Shown: positions 18,484 to 29,238, numbered from the stretch's first letter. The stretch: DNA of 35,066 bases from Sergeia podlipaevii (GCA_030849805.1 JASANZ010002024.1:1-35066); one strand, 5' to 3'. Numbers and translations: made by a program. Notes: generated by a model not told the origin, from the letters alone.

Positions 18484-21400
18484 TGATGGAGGCGTCGTGG
18501 AAGTGCGTGAGCGAGCAGCTGGGGCGGTCAACGAGCGACGGCTATCGCCATCATCAGAGCTTGTGCTGTTGAGTGTAGACGCAGTAGTTGTGGTTCGGAT
18601 AGTTGCTACGGGTGATGATGTTGCTGATGCTGCTTCTGTGGCTAAAGTAGCCTTTGCGACCACCTTCGCTTCTTGGACAGAGTTCCCCTTCTCAACCGGA
18701 GCTGCCTCGGTGAGAGTTGCCGTACGGGACGAAGAAGGATCTGTTGATTGCTGCTCCTGTTGCTGCTGCTGCTGCTGAGATTTTCCATCGGCAGCTTCCG
18801 TAGTGTTGGCCGCCTCGTTGGCAATAGACGAGATAACATCAACGGCGCTCGTAAAGAGTATGTGACGACTGCCCAGCTTCATGCCCACAGCGTCCTCCAA
18901 CTCCGTTAGTATCGGGTCAAAGTTCTCGCGCAGTTGCGTGACATCACCGCCTTGCATGACGCGATATGGTGACGCAGCAGACGACGACGATGACAACGAC
19001 ACACCACTTCCACTCCTGGCTGCTGTTGTTGTCGATGAAAAAGCAGATTCGTTTGTCAATAATGCACCACTCTCTGCTGTCACGTTGTTGTCCACAGCGG
19101 CACGTGAGACGCGAGTGTTAGCGGAAAATGGAGAAGGAGAAGAAAGCGACGAAGAGCGGCCTCCGCTATCGGCGTGGTTGCGGCTACGAATATTTGCCAT
19201 CCGCTGATCTGCCTGCTCCAAAGCCGCCATTGCAACTGGGAACTGGCCAAACACGGCCTTCACAGCTACGTCTTTGATGGCGGGTCGCGGCATCATGAGA
19301 TGCTGCGCCGCGATAGCTGTACTACCGCCACCAGATGACTGCTGTTGTTGTTGCTGTTGCTGCTGCTGCTGGTCTGTGGGGGGAAAGTAGAAGCCATCCA
19401 GTACCTTGTTGATCTCCGCACTGGGAATCTTCAAAGCGTGCAGGATGTGTCGGAACGCCTGCCGCCTTCGGTATGCAGGAGGGATCGTCAGCAAGTGCTT
19501 GAGTGCGATGCCCGGCTCCCCTCGGAAACACCACATGGCCGCGATGGCGTTGAGCGCATTCGCGACGCCCGCGATGTGATACGGCACGTACATCACGTGT
19601 GCACGAAAAAAGTCTACTAACTTCAGCAGGTACGCGTCCTGCCACTCACGCGTGAGTTGCTCGGACATCATACTCATGCGGTAGGCGGCCACGTAGTCGC
19701 GGCCAAAGCTGACTTCGGCGTGAAAAACACCGCATGAGGAAAGCGTGTGGTCGTGTGCGTAGCAGTGGCGGCACAGATCATCGTGCAAGGCGTGGCTCAG
19801 TCCGGACATGAACCGCGCAGAAAGCGTCGTACGTGGCAGAGGCTGCTCCACCGATGGTCGGATGCCCTCCGCGTCGTACAACGCAAGCAGCTCCGCTCGG
19901 CGAGTCTCCACAACCTCCTCGCCAAAACCCGCGGCACGCCAAAAATCGACGTACACGTCATCTGGCTTCACCATGCCAATTGGTAAGCGGCGCAGCACAC
20001 GCACGCCACTCGCTACCTGACGAGTAGCAAAACAGCGTCGCACGAGCGTCAGCAGTGCACGCACTAGTGGTGGGTGATCATATAGCATGCTCTGATGAAG
20101 CTGTCCTCTGTTATACACGTAGTACACATAGTTCGCGGCGGCTCCAATGCCCTCCTTGCTGTAACAAATACCTCCCACCTGCTGCACCACGTAAAGAAGC
20201 TTATCGGCAAGGGTGGCTTGAGCCGCAAGCTCAGGGCACTCTGTAAAGGCATGGCCGGGCTGTGCACAGATGTAGCAAAGGCGTGAGAGCGGGACGGCCG
20301 CCGTGCGCGCAGCTGTGCTCGCCTGCGTAGTCCGCGCCAGTGTTACCGCTGCCGTTGAAGACAGCGGATCATCGTCAGCGCTGACGGATGTGTTCTCGTT
20401 CAGCAATGCGCGGATGCCATCATCGGTAAAGCGGTTAAGGCGTAGCAAGCTCACAGTGGTGGCGACCGACACGCACTGTGGTGGGGAATGAGCGTAGAGA
20501 CGATACGCGTAGCTGCGGCTGCCGACCGCGGCGAGCTTCGAGATCGTTCGATTCACAGCGTAGACAAGGGGGTCAGACAGATCCATGGTTCTTCGCTGCT
20601 GCTGAATGTTAGAAAAGGACGAGGGGAAGGAAGGAGCAATGAGCTCCTCGGCAGGAGAGCGTAGGATGTCCACGTGGTCTAACAAGAAGCGATAAAATGT
20701 TTGTAGACGCTCCGGCCCAGCGGTTGTCCAGCCATCTACCTGTGCCTTCAGCCGTCTCAGCGTTTCCGCGTTCCGCTCCACGTCCATCAGCGCTCGTGCA
20801 CTACTATCGCGAGTATTACCACTAGTAGCAGTAGTAGTAGTAGCAAGATTCTCCACCTCACGCAGCCACTTGCCGAGACGTGGGCATGCAAACGAAGCGT
20901 GGGGTTCATCAAGGCAGATGCAGCAAGTAAGCGTCACCTGAACAAAGTTTGGATGCGTGCCGTCCTGCACATCATTCGAAGAACGCTTCCCCAGCAGGCT
21001 CATCGCCTCCTCTGCGGTCACGTTGAAGTACGGCACTATCTTGACGTAGGCCTCGTTCCAGCGGGCATGCAGGGGAATGTGACACAGCACAAAGGCAGCG
21101 CGGCGAAACTGCCGGAACTCACACAGCAGCAGCGAGAGCTGATTCGTCTCGGTCGGGTATATTTCTGCGAAAAGCTCACGAAACGGCGAGGTGACAAACG
21201 CCGCGTACGCGTCTACCACAAACTTGGCGTTCTCTCCGCCGTGTTGTAGTGCATTTTGGACAGCAGTTCGCACGTGCTCCAATATTGCCTTTTGCTTCTC
21301 CTGAGGCGACATGTTGATCGCCGCTCGATGGGATGAAAAGTCGCGAGTGATAATCGGACATATCTTCCAGTCATGCGCACCGAAGCACACTTTACACGTG

Positions 21401-24400
21401 TTTGGAGTAAAGATAGTCTGGAAAAGAACGTCATCATCGGTGAGCTGCGCGGACGAGAGTGCGTGATAGCCCTCCACACCGCCAAACATCTGGGCTAGTG
21501 TCAGTAGCAAGCGGTCCTTCCGCCTCGAAGGCGCAGGCACAAGGCGAGTGTAGACGTACGCTGCCAGCACGCGTTCCTGCAGCTGGCAGAGCTTCTCGAT
21601 GAGGTGTAGCACGCGCTCGTGGTCATGCGGGGCCGCACACAGCAGAAAGGCACGACGGTACACCATTAACAAGTACGCCGCCACCACTGCGTCGAGTGGG
21701 CGTTCCTCGCAGTTGGCGATGCGGGCTCGTATTTCAGTCATCGCCTCTCCATCCTCCGCGTAGGCAAACGAGCGCCACGGCGCAGCAGGACCCGTCTCGG
21801 CCCCACACGCGCTGCACTGGACCCGACTGCTCCACTCAGAGTTCTGCTCCTGACACCACACGCAAGTCCAACCTCCTTCCGTGGAGGTATGCGGGGCAGG
21901 CGCACCAGACACGCCATCTCGCACAGGATTCGCCCCAGATACCAAAGGGGATAGAAAACCATTCAAAGACGTTGTCGCTGACACTGCTGAAGGTAATGAT
22001 GCCTGCGCGGTAAGACCACTATCACCGTGCCTTTCAAAGGCGTCTGCCACACCGCGCTGTGCTAGGGCGTAGCGTCGCGCCTCGTCTTGCAGTTGCAGTC
22101 GCCGTGTGGATTCCTCCATCGCCGCTCGCACGTCAAGTGGCATCGCGCTTCCTCGCAGGTTGTTGCTGCTGCTGCTTGTTCGGGTCATCCCCGTCGCCTC
22201 AGCTGTGCCTTCGTCCGCGTCCCCCTCAATAGAGAAGAGAGCCATCTCCGCTGAGACAGACACACCAGGGAGAAGCGGTTTCGTGTCACGCAGCAACGCG
22301 TTCTTCAAGCGGGTTGCGGCATCCAGCGGTGGTCGGTTCCTACTGCTACTGGCACTGCCAGTTCCATAAGAAAGACGGGCAACGTTGTCACTTACGCGGC
22401 GACGTGCCTTCTGTCGCTGCGCACGACGACGCTGACGAATCTGCTCGATATGGGCTGCAGAAAGCTCAAAGCTTGGCGTAGAGCCAGGGTCCTTCGCGGG
22501 AACACTATACATGCAGTTGGGACACGAGCGATCGCTATAGACGTCCTGATCTGGTAGCAAGCTGCGACAAGAAGGGCAGACAAGATCTGCCATGACCGTC
22601 ATGAATTCCTTGCGAAACGACTCTGAGAAGGTGTAGACAGAGTCTAGCACCGCATTGTAGAGCATCTTGAGGTCATCCTGAAGACCAAGCCGGATGAGCA
22701 CGCGCGCCGCTGCTATCAAGTGATGATGCAAGCGGGATTGCAAATGCACTCCAACATCCACGAGCAACCACCGAAACACCTTCTGAGTGACAGCGCGTGC
22801 CTCCTCCGTATGGTGAGAAGGATCTAGGCGATGCAGCAGCCACAGAGATATTTCCAAACCATCCACGATGTGTCGTGCGGAGGCACTGCGAGCGACGTTT
22901 AGGCACAGCCACGGGTCCGCACCGCGGCAGAGCACTTCAATCACGTTGAAGCACAACTCGCCCGCTTCCTCAGGAATCTGCGTGTACCACAGTGGGTTCT
23001 CGCGGTTAAGAACCTGAAAGTAGTGCCAGCAGAGCTCCCAGTGCACCATCGGTAGAGCAGACGAGCGGAGGGAAAGAGGCTGCCCGTCTGCAGTAAAGAC
23101 GAGAGAGACGGCAGTGCCGCTGCCAGTAGTGCTGCCACTCGCAGCGCCTTGAGAACCCGCGCTGCGCACCTCGTTATCCGAGTGCGTGACCACATCACGA
23201 GCTTCGCGCAAAATCTTAAAAAATATCAGAAACGGAGAGGGATGTGGTGCTGCGGCGGTCACGGCGGCCGCGCGCCTCTCTCGAAGAAGAACCAGCTGCC
23301 TCTCTCCCGCAGCAACTAGCTCTGAAGTAGCCTGTACTGCAGCGGCGGCAGCGGCGGCTTCCGCACTTGCGTTCCCACTTGATTGCTGCTGTTGTTGCTG
23401 CGCGTGTCTTTGGTATTCACCTTGTTGCCTCTCCAGTGTGCGCCGCCACGATTGCAACTTCACCAGCTCGAGATGTACTTTCCCCTGCAACGCGGTCACC
23501 TCGTCACTCAGCAAGTGGCATGTGCGTACGTAGCGTCGTAGCACGTGCAGCGCCAGCAGCGGAGACGCCAGACTCCCAAAAGATACGCCGGCGCGGAGCA
23601 GCAACTGCGCTGCTGTTTTTGCATCTAGGCCGAAGCTAACGCCGTGAGCGCACATAGTCACTGAAACTGCCGCATTCTCGATCTGACGAAGAGACAGCTG
23701 CAACATGGGACTCTTGCTTGTCTTTGCGAAGGCAGAGTAAGAAGAGCTGGAAAGCTGAGCCACCATGGCCTCTCGGTCAGTCATATACTGATCCGCTGAG
23801 CGGTAAAGCCGTACGTGAGAACAGAAACCGCGATCGTCACCCATCACCGCCACAGAAGCCTGACGACCCGACATGATCGCACCGGGAGAGTAGTGTTCAA
23901 GCGCATACCCGATCTCACATGTGTTCAGTTTGCAGAAGTGAGTCATTGGCGCGCGGCCCGCACCATCCTGGCCAGTCTCCACTCCGTCCTGAGGAGCGAC
24001 AGCCTCCAACTCCGTGCTTGCCTCGCCTTCAGCGGGTGGGGAAGCGCTAATACGTTTGATCTCATCCGCACCACGTGTGTTGCGAGCACGTGCGTTCTCA
24101 GCGTTGTACTCGAAGCTACTTGCCACGACTGTGGAGAGCCTCGCATCGAACCAACCCAGCGGCTGCTGCTGGTGCTGCTCCGCGTCTGTCTGTCCCTGCT
24201 CCGTTACAGACTGTCCACTCGTAGTGGCCAGCAAGGAGCTCTCGCCCATGCGGGTCCAGACTGCCTCGTGTGGGGTCTGCGACACGCAGAGCAGCCTCCA
24301 GAGCAGCTGCGAGTCAGGTAGTCTTGACTGTGACGCAGCCGACACCAGCGCAGACCACAAATCTGCTGTAATCCATGAGTCAGGCACACCAACGAACGCT

Positions 24401-25461
24401 TCCATGGCGTCTGCAAAGAGGCCCTCGTGCAGAAGCGCCTCAATCAAAAGCGTGCGCACAGTAGGCACTTCATACAGAACGGCTAACACACTGCGAGTAC
24501 GCAACAGTTGTGCCACCGTCTGTAGCGCGTAGGCCGCATCAGCAGAAGAGTATAAAGTGGCGACGTGTGGAAGCGGAGCGACCTGCGTGGCCAAACTAGA
24601 AGAAGGAGGAGGATCAGAAGATGTATCATGTGGCGTCGACAACGAGGAAGAAAATTCACGACTGCTGTGAAGACTATTGTTGCTGCTGCTTCCCTGAACG
24701 ATTGATCGCAATACGCGTGTTGTGAGCTGTTGACACGGTATGCGGTGATCAAGCACACGCAGCAGCACAATTGCGGGAGCCGGGGCATCGGGGTGGCCAA
24801 GCAACGCAGCGGTGTCCGCGAACCCACGCTCCACATATCGATCTAATAGTCTCTGAAAAGAGTCAAACTCGGCTGCACGCATGGCGCATCCGCTGACAGC
24901 GCCATCACCACCCGCCACTCGTGTTCTGTCCTTCACGTATCTTGCGGTACCGCTGAGAGCCGCCAATGCTACCGTGGAAGTCCCCGCCTTGAAACTGCTA
25001 GCGCCGCCACCCTCTCGTGTACGCATGGTAGTCTTCTCTCTGTATAGTGTCTCCGCTATTTCGGTACGTGACGCCACCGCTGGTCCCACCTCGCTCGTTG
25101 CGCGCACGGCGTAGGTGCCACTTATGTACTGGCGGTTGCGCCTCATGAGCCGTGTGGCGCCAACAGCACCGCTAAAGGCGTAAGACTGATGGTGCGGCGT
25201 GGCACTCGTATAAGGTGTGCGAGGGCGAGACCCGCTTCTACCATCAGCGCCACCACCACCGCTGCCGCTGCGGCTAGCACCATGGTCTTGCTGTGACCTA
25301 CGACGCAGACGATGAGATTGAAAGTTGCCTGAACCAAACTCCGTGGTGATCTCAGCCGCTGCCTCAGCAGATGCCAATAGAGAAGCACTGCTACTGCTGC
25401 TGGCAGTTGTCGTTGTCGTTGCCGCGGTGGTGGTTACTAAAACTCGTAGCGAGGAACGCAT
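18178..25461 (-). CDS. 2427-aa multi-zinc-finger protein, probable RNA binding
   Basis: I cannot assign this to a named gene. Domains in order: an Arg/Ser/Thr-rich N-terminus (MRSSLRVLVTT) that could be a mitochondrial presequence; a coiled-coil and Gln/Ala region at about 655-740; a CxxC-x14-CxxC zinc ribbon (C962, C965, C980, C983); a RanBP2-like finger (W1198, C1200, C1203, C1216, C1219); then four zinc knuckles. The knuckles are C1356/C1359/H1363/C1368 (one residue short), C1513/C1516/H1521/C1526, C1729/C1732/H1737/C1742 and C1897/C1900/H1905/C1910; the last three are exact CX2CX4HX4C. Helical segments of 140-200 residues separate them. The tail (about 2030-2427) has three poly-Gln runs and ends in a Gly/Arg/Asn/Gln-rich RGG-like stretch. 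Knuckles, RanBP2 fingers and RGG tails typically bind RNA, so mitochondrial or other RNA metabolism is plausible but inferred. The start ATG sits right behind a pyrimidine tract with no intervening AG. Confidence 0.9.
18430..18484 (-). repeat. CAG/CAA repeat encoding poly-Gln
   Basis: CTG/TTG triplets on the plus strand encode about 11 Gln plus flanking Gln near residue 2330. Two similar runs lie at about 18752-18779 and 19333-19372 in the same gene. Confidence 0.85.
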
Positions 25462-25583
25462 TTGTAAAGAAAGAATTTTTAAAACAAAAGGAAAAAAAGA
25501 AAAAAATCGTTGATGTATCAGTCCCTTGTGTGCGCGCGTGTGTTAGTGACTTTTTTTTTCTGACTTCTAAATCGTGCAAGCCT

Positions 25584-25603
25584 CTAATATTCAAAAAAAA
25601 AAA
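25584..25603 (-). promoter_or_regulatory. Predicted trans-splice acceptor of the 2427-aa protein gene
   Basis: A T11 tract (25603-25593) is followed by GAATATTAG with the AG at 25585-25584, giving a 5'UTR of about 122 nt. A second, stronger pyrimidine tract (about 25507-25479) lies between this AG and the start ATG. The first AG after it is inside the coding sequence. Confidence 0.5.
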
Positions 25604-25695
25604 GTATATGTATACTGATTGGATCCAACTATATGTAAAAATAGAATTAATCTCCTATTTGTCTTATATTCTTTGTTAAAAGCGTGTTACTTTCG

Positions 25696-25712
25696 CTCTC
25701 CTTCTCTCTCTC

Positions 25713-25745
<33 letters not shown>
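25696..25745. repeat. (CT)n microsatellite, about 50 bases
   Basis: An almost perfect CT run with a single CCC interruption. In RNA sense it is (GA)n, so it is not itself a splice-type pyrimidine tract. Confidence 0.9.
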
Positions 25746-25879
25746 TATGATCAGCAACTAGATTCTCTCTTCGTTAATGTGAAAAAAAAAAGCACAAAAT
25801 GCCTCTTTCTCCAGCAGCAGCAGCACCACCAGTGTAAGATGGTAGGGATTGATAATGATGCCGTTATAACTATCTTTAA

Positions 25880-25914
25880 ATATATATATATATATTTATA
25901 TATATATATATATA
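25880..25914. repeat. (TA)n microsatellite
   Basis: An interrupted TA run of about 35 bases in the spacer. Confidence 0.9.
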
Positions 25915-26411
25915 CCACCCTCTTTTTTACTATTACTATTCTAGTACAGTGTGGTGATATATTTCTTTGTGGTTCCCTTCTTATATATATATATATATAT
26001 ATTACACACGCGTAGCGTGCCTGCTGTTGCTACAACAACACCTGTTATGTAATCACTATATTGCTATATATATATATATAGGTACACACACGCAGGAAAC
26101 GAAAGAGATGAAAGCGAGAAAAGAATGAGAGACAAAAAAAATAGAAAAAAAAAGAGTTGTGAACATACAATAAAGGTATATGAGATAAAGCACAGATTTT
26201 TCACTTTGTCCCATCAATGTATGTATGTATGTATATATATATCAAGATAGTGCAAAGCATCCCACTAGACAAGTGATGCAACTCATATAACAATGTATAT
26301 ATATTTTTGTAGTTTCATGCATGTGTATGTATAGATATATGCATCTACACACACTTCTCTCTCTCTCTTTCTCTCTCTCTCTCTATGTATGTACGTATCT
26401 TCCGTATGCAT

Positions 26412-27335
26412 TCAAGTCTGAAAGACACGCGCAGGCTTACCATCAAACAGCACATAGCTCTGAACAAGCCCTACCAGTTCATAATCCTTGGCCTTGTCCA
26501 CTCCCTCCAGGCTCTCCTTCTCGTGTGCCTTGCTCCTGGCATCGGAGCGCGCTGTAGCAGCATCCTTGTTGTTGTCAGAGCCTTCCTCTATGTCATCGGG
26601 CCGCAGTCGCTTCACGCCTGGGCTTACTAGGCTATCCATATCGCCGCTATTTGTCTTCGAAGATGGGCCTGCGCCATCGTCGCTGCCACCGACGAGACTT
26701 CCGCGCCGACTAGCAGATGGCGAAGCCGACGGGGAAAGCGCATGCACGGGTGATGTTTTCGGATAAAACAAATTGTCCATTGAGAGCGCCTCTGGATTAG
26801 CCTCTAGCCAGTGTTCGAGCAACATCGTCTCTGCTTCCGCGTTCTCTCCAACATTTCCATCACCGCTCAGTTCGCATGGCACTATGTCCTTTTCTATTGT
26901 GCATCCCAGCTCATCCACTCTCCTTCCCGCGTCATCCGCTTTCAGGCTGGGTTGGAGTCGCTTGTAATTTTGAATAAAATGATCGACGTGACTGCGAGGA
27001 CAGCGACGAAGAACTAAGATAGGATCCTTGAACTCCCCGTAGCTACCGGTAATATGCAAGGTATCAATACACAACGTGCATCTCTTCTCGCTGAGCTGAT
27101 CGTGTTCTACGCGTCCAAGTGGCACCTCGGTAACGCTACTACGTGCACCACAGTCATTGCTACGTTTGTCCTCCTTGTTGTCACCACCATCTTCGTGCGG
27201 CGTCACCGTGGAGGAGAAATCATGACCTTTGTTTTCTTGGCAGATCTGACGTGCCTCGTCCGTAAAGCTAACGCGTCCTTGTAGTTCTATGATGTCCATT
27301 ATGGGCACCTCGTCATAGGAAAACACGCGTATCAT
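26412..27335 (-). CDS. CTF8: Ctf8-like subunit of the Ctf18-RFC clamp loader
   Basis: This 307-aa protein matches the Ctf8 family at both ends. The N-terminal part has IMDIIELQG (residues 12-20), PLGRVEHD (72-79), then LHITGSYGEFKDPILVL (93-109). These correspond to the family's ELQG, LGxLH and IxGHxIxxGKxxxLxKPxxVL elements. The last residues, YELVGLVQSYVLFDGKPARV (285-304), correspond to the family's terminal V-x-x-I/V-x-x-K-I/L-L-F-x-x-R-P strand. Ctf8 with Dcc1 binds the Ctf18 tail, and the complex loads PCNA and supports sister-chromatid cohesion in the nucleus. About 170 disordered Ser/Asp-rich residues separate the two ends, including a basic KRLRP. The human protein is only about 120 aa. 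The frame stays open upstream to 27530, but that part includes the splice region, poly-Gln and a TG repeat, so the ATG at 27335, just before the conserved block, is chosen. Confidence 0.75.
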   Translation of the reverse strand: MIRVFSYDEVPIMDIIELQGRVSFTDEARQICQENKGHDFSSTVTPHEDGGDNKEDKRSNDCGARSSVTEVPLGRVEHDQLSEKRCTLCIDTLHITGSYGEFKDPILVLRRCPRSHVDHFIQNYKRLQPSLKADDAGRRVDELGCTIEKDIVPCELSGDGNVGENAEAETMLLEHWLEANPEALSMDNLFYPKTSPVHALSPSASPSASRRGSLVGGSDDGAGPSSKTNSGDMDSLVSPGVKRLRPDDIEEGSDNNKDAATARSDARSKAHEKESLEGVDKAKDYELVGLVQSYVLFDGKPARVFQT

Positions 27336-27391
27336 GTTCCTATATGTATATGTTTGTGCCTGTGTGTGTGTGTGTGCTGATGATACACTTA

Positions 27392-27403
27392 CTAGATCAA
27401 CAT
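27392..27403 (-). promoter_or_regulatory. Possible 3-codon uORF in the Ctf8-like 5'UTR
   Basis: ATG TTG ATC TAG on the minus strand lies between the predicted splice acceptor (27434) and the start at 27335. If splicing uses that acceptor, the uORF is in the mRNA and could lower translation. Splicing at the downstream CAG sites would remove it. Confidence 0.3.
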
Positions 27404-27433
27404 AAAGTTGTTGTTGTTGTTGTTGTTGTTGAT

Positions 27434-27470
27434 CTTTAAAGGTATATAGAGGGAGAAAATGAGAGAATGT
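27434..27470 (-). promoter_or_regulatory. Predicted trans-splice acceptor of the Ctf8-like gene
   Basis: The minus strand has a pyrimidine-rich stretch CATTCTCTCATTTTCTCCCTC, then TATACCTTTAAAG with the AG at 27435-27434. The 5'UTR would be about 98 nt and would contain a CAA repeat and a CA-rich stretch. Further AGs occur downstream (CTAG at about 27392, CAG in the CA repeat). Confidence 0.5.
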
Positions 27471-27558
27471 GTATGAGTAGGTGTTTGAATTAGCAGCAAG
27501 CATACTCCTAGTTGCTGGCCCCTCCTCCATCTAATCTTAGACGCTGTGGGTGGGGGAA

Positions 27559-27578
27559 CCCCCCCCCCCCCCCCCCCC
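27559..27578. repeat. C20 homopolymer (G20 on transcribed-sense strand)
   Basis: The longest C/G homopolymer in the window, immediately preceded by TGGGTGGGGG. It lies in the spacer upstream of the Ctf8-like gene and is a candidate G-quadruplex in the RNA. Confidence 0.9.
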
Positions 27579-28039
27579 AATACAAAGTATCACGCTCACT
27601 TATATTGACAGCTTCCTTCTTAGCACTCAATACCCTCTTGGTTGCTGTGTAGCAGAATTGCGTTTCATGTGTGCAGTTATATATATTGCGTTTGAATGTG
27701 TATGTGTATGTGTGTGACAACTGGCTGGCAATCCAAGAAAAAAAAAAGGAAATGAATGTAAAGCACAAGCAGGTCATTTATATGTGAAAAAAAAAAGGCG
27801 AAGGAGATATATGAAGCGCCTCTCCCTCTCTCTCTCTCTCTTTTCCTATCTATATCAACTACTTCCCTCCCTTCCTTCTCTCTTCATGACTTCCATATGT
27901 TTTGTTTTGCTTTTTACCCTTTTAGTCCTCCATTTTCAACCCCTTCTCCTCTCAGAAGATTCTTTCACCCTTCCTCCTCCTTCTCCTCTTCTTCCTCTTG
28001 AACCTCTCTCTCTCTCTACACTCTACTCTCACTTTCTCT

Positions 28040-28663
28040 TTACTCATCCTTCACCCACGCCTGGGGAAGCTCTCGGTCGGGAAAATGTTCCTTCCAGATA
28101 CTCTTCATCAAGTTATTGCGGCCAAACAACTCGCCATTAAACACGCCCAAGTTATACTTCCAACGATACGCAGTCATCAAGTCAACAAACTTATCGTTGC
28201 TGTTTGGGTCAGGTCGCGTGTTGCGCTCCTCCTCATCCTGAACGCAGTGGTAGTACACATCACGCTCCTTCTGGCATTTCCATGACGTCCACATCTTGTC
28301 CTGTAGGCAGCGCGCCATGGCCTTTTCCTTCTCCATGCACCGCCGCTCTGACTCTGTACGCACAGCGCCTTTGATGGCCCGCGCGACATGAGTGGGGAAT
28401 CGCATGGCTTGAATGTGGTCAATAGTATCAAAGTCCTCGTTGTACACCTGCTCAATAACATTCGGACAGCTACTATCGCCGCCTGACTTGCTAGATGTCT
28501 TTTTCCCCGTCACCGCTGACTTCATGTTTGCGTACATTTTTCTCTTCAGTGCGTCCTCCTCGGGAGTACTGATGTCGCGACTGATAGAAGCATCGCCTAC
28601 GTTGCCGACATACCAATTGAGGGGCTCCTCCTCTTCTACTACCTTGGATCCTCTGCTGCCCAT
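28040..28663 (-). CDS. NDUFB7: Complex I B18 (NDUFB7)-like twin-CX9C protein
   Basis: This 207-aa protein has a twin CX9C (CHCH) motif with cysteines at 109, 119, 130 and 140, i.e. C-X9-C-X10-C-X9-C. That is the exact spacing of the B18/NDUFB7 accessory subunit of respiratory complex I. The second helix, WTSWKCQKERDVYYHC, resembles the family signature WKCxxERxxYxxC. Such proteins are oxidised in the mitochondrial intermembrane space by Mia40 or, in kinetoplastids, Erv1 alone. B18 sits on the intermembrane-space face of the membrane arm. The N-terminus MGSRGSK fits the N-myristoylation consensus (Gly2, Ser6, Lys7), and mammalian B18 is also N-myristoylated. It is longer than the animal form (about 137 aa) because of an extra N-terminal region and a different 65-residue tail ending in AWVKDE. 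The main alternative is another CHCH protein, such as a MICOS or cytochrome oxidase assembly factor. Confidence 0.78.
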   Translation of the reverse strand: MGSRGSKVVEEEEPLNWYVGNVGDASISRDISTPEEDALKRKMYANMKSAVTGKKTSSKSGGDSSCPNVIEQVYNEDFDTIDHIQAMRFPTHVARAIKGAVRTESERRCMEKEKAMARCLQDKMWTSWKCQKERDVYYHCVQDEEERNTRPDPNSNDKFVDLMTAYRWKYNLGVFNGELFGRNNLMKSIWKEHFPDRELPQAWVKDE

Positions 28664-28735
28664 ACGGTGTATTCGTACTATTTGTTTGTTTGTTTTTCTC
28701 TATTCTTCTCTCCTTTCACTTAACACGTACTACCA

Positions 28736-28761
28736 CTAATTGTTTCGTGGAAGAAAAAAAA
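28736..28761 (-). promoter_or_regulatory. Predicted trans-splice acceptor of the B18-like gene
   Basis: The minus strand has a pyrimidine tract T8CTTCC (28761-28749), then ACGAAACAATTAG with the AG at 28737-28736. The 5'UTR would be about 72 nt. Confidence 0.6.
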
Positions 28762-29238
28762 CCCGAGAAAAGGAAAAAGTAAATGTGAGAGCGTGTGTAC
28801 AAGCGGTGTATGGTGTACGTGTGTGTTTGTGTGCTTGCAAGCACGCAGTACTTTCCGTCTTGTTGCGTCGGCTCTGCGTCCTTCCTTTTTGCTGCTCCTG
28901 AGTGGCTCCACAGTTTAAAAAAAAAAAAAAATGATAATGATAAAATTATTTGAGAATTAAATAATGATATTGAACATTGCTTAACCAAAAGAAAACAGAA
29001 AGAAATATATAAATATATATAATACTTTGCGTGTATATATATGTTGCTCTCTCTCTCATCGCAGTCAAGTGGACTTGGCAGAGATGAAAAAGAGGGAGAG
29101 AAAAAGACATGCATGCTTGCTATGCATTTACGCTCCCCCTTTATTCTCCGTCTTCCTTCTGGATCACTAGTGTGTATGTGGTGTTATTATTATTATTTCT
29201 CTTTTCATTTTTTTTTTGTATTGCATTGATAGCATAAA

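Larger units (their letters stand above)
25462..26411. other. 0.95-kb spacer, microsatellite-rich
   Basis: This is the 3'UTR of the Ctf8-like gene and the 5'UTR of the 2427-aa protein gene. It holds a (CT)n tract at 25696-25745, (TA)n at 25880-25914, 25981-26002 and about 26064-26081, and (CT)n at 26355-26384. No gene is visible. Confidence 0.6.
27336..28039. other. 0.7-kb spacer with 20-C tract
   Basis: This is the 3'UTR of the B18-like gene and the 5'UTR of the Ctf8-like gene. It contains C20 at 27559-27578 (G20 in the RNA), a TTG repeat at 27410-27431, a TG run at 27362-27377, and a CT run at 27821-27840. No gene is visible. Confidence 0.6.

Noticed and set aside
27336..27530. Upstream ATGs (27530, 27503) in frame with the Ctf8-like gene
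   Set aside because: They lie upstream of the pyrimidine-AG splice signal near 27434 and encode poly-Gln and His-Thr repeat translation, with no family similarity.
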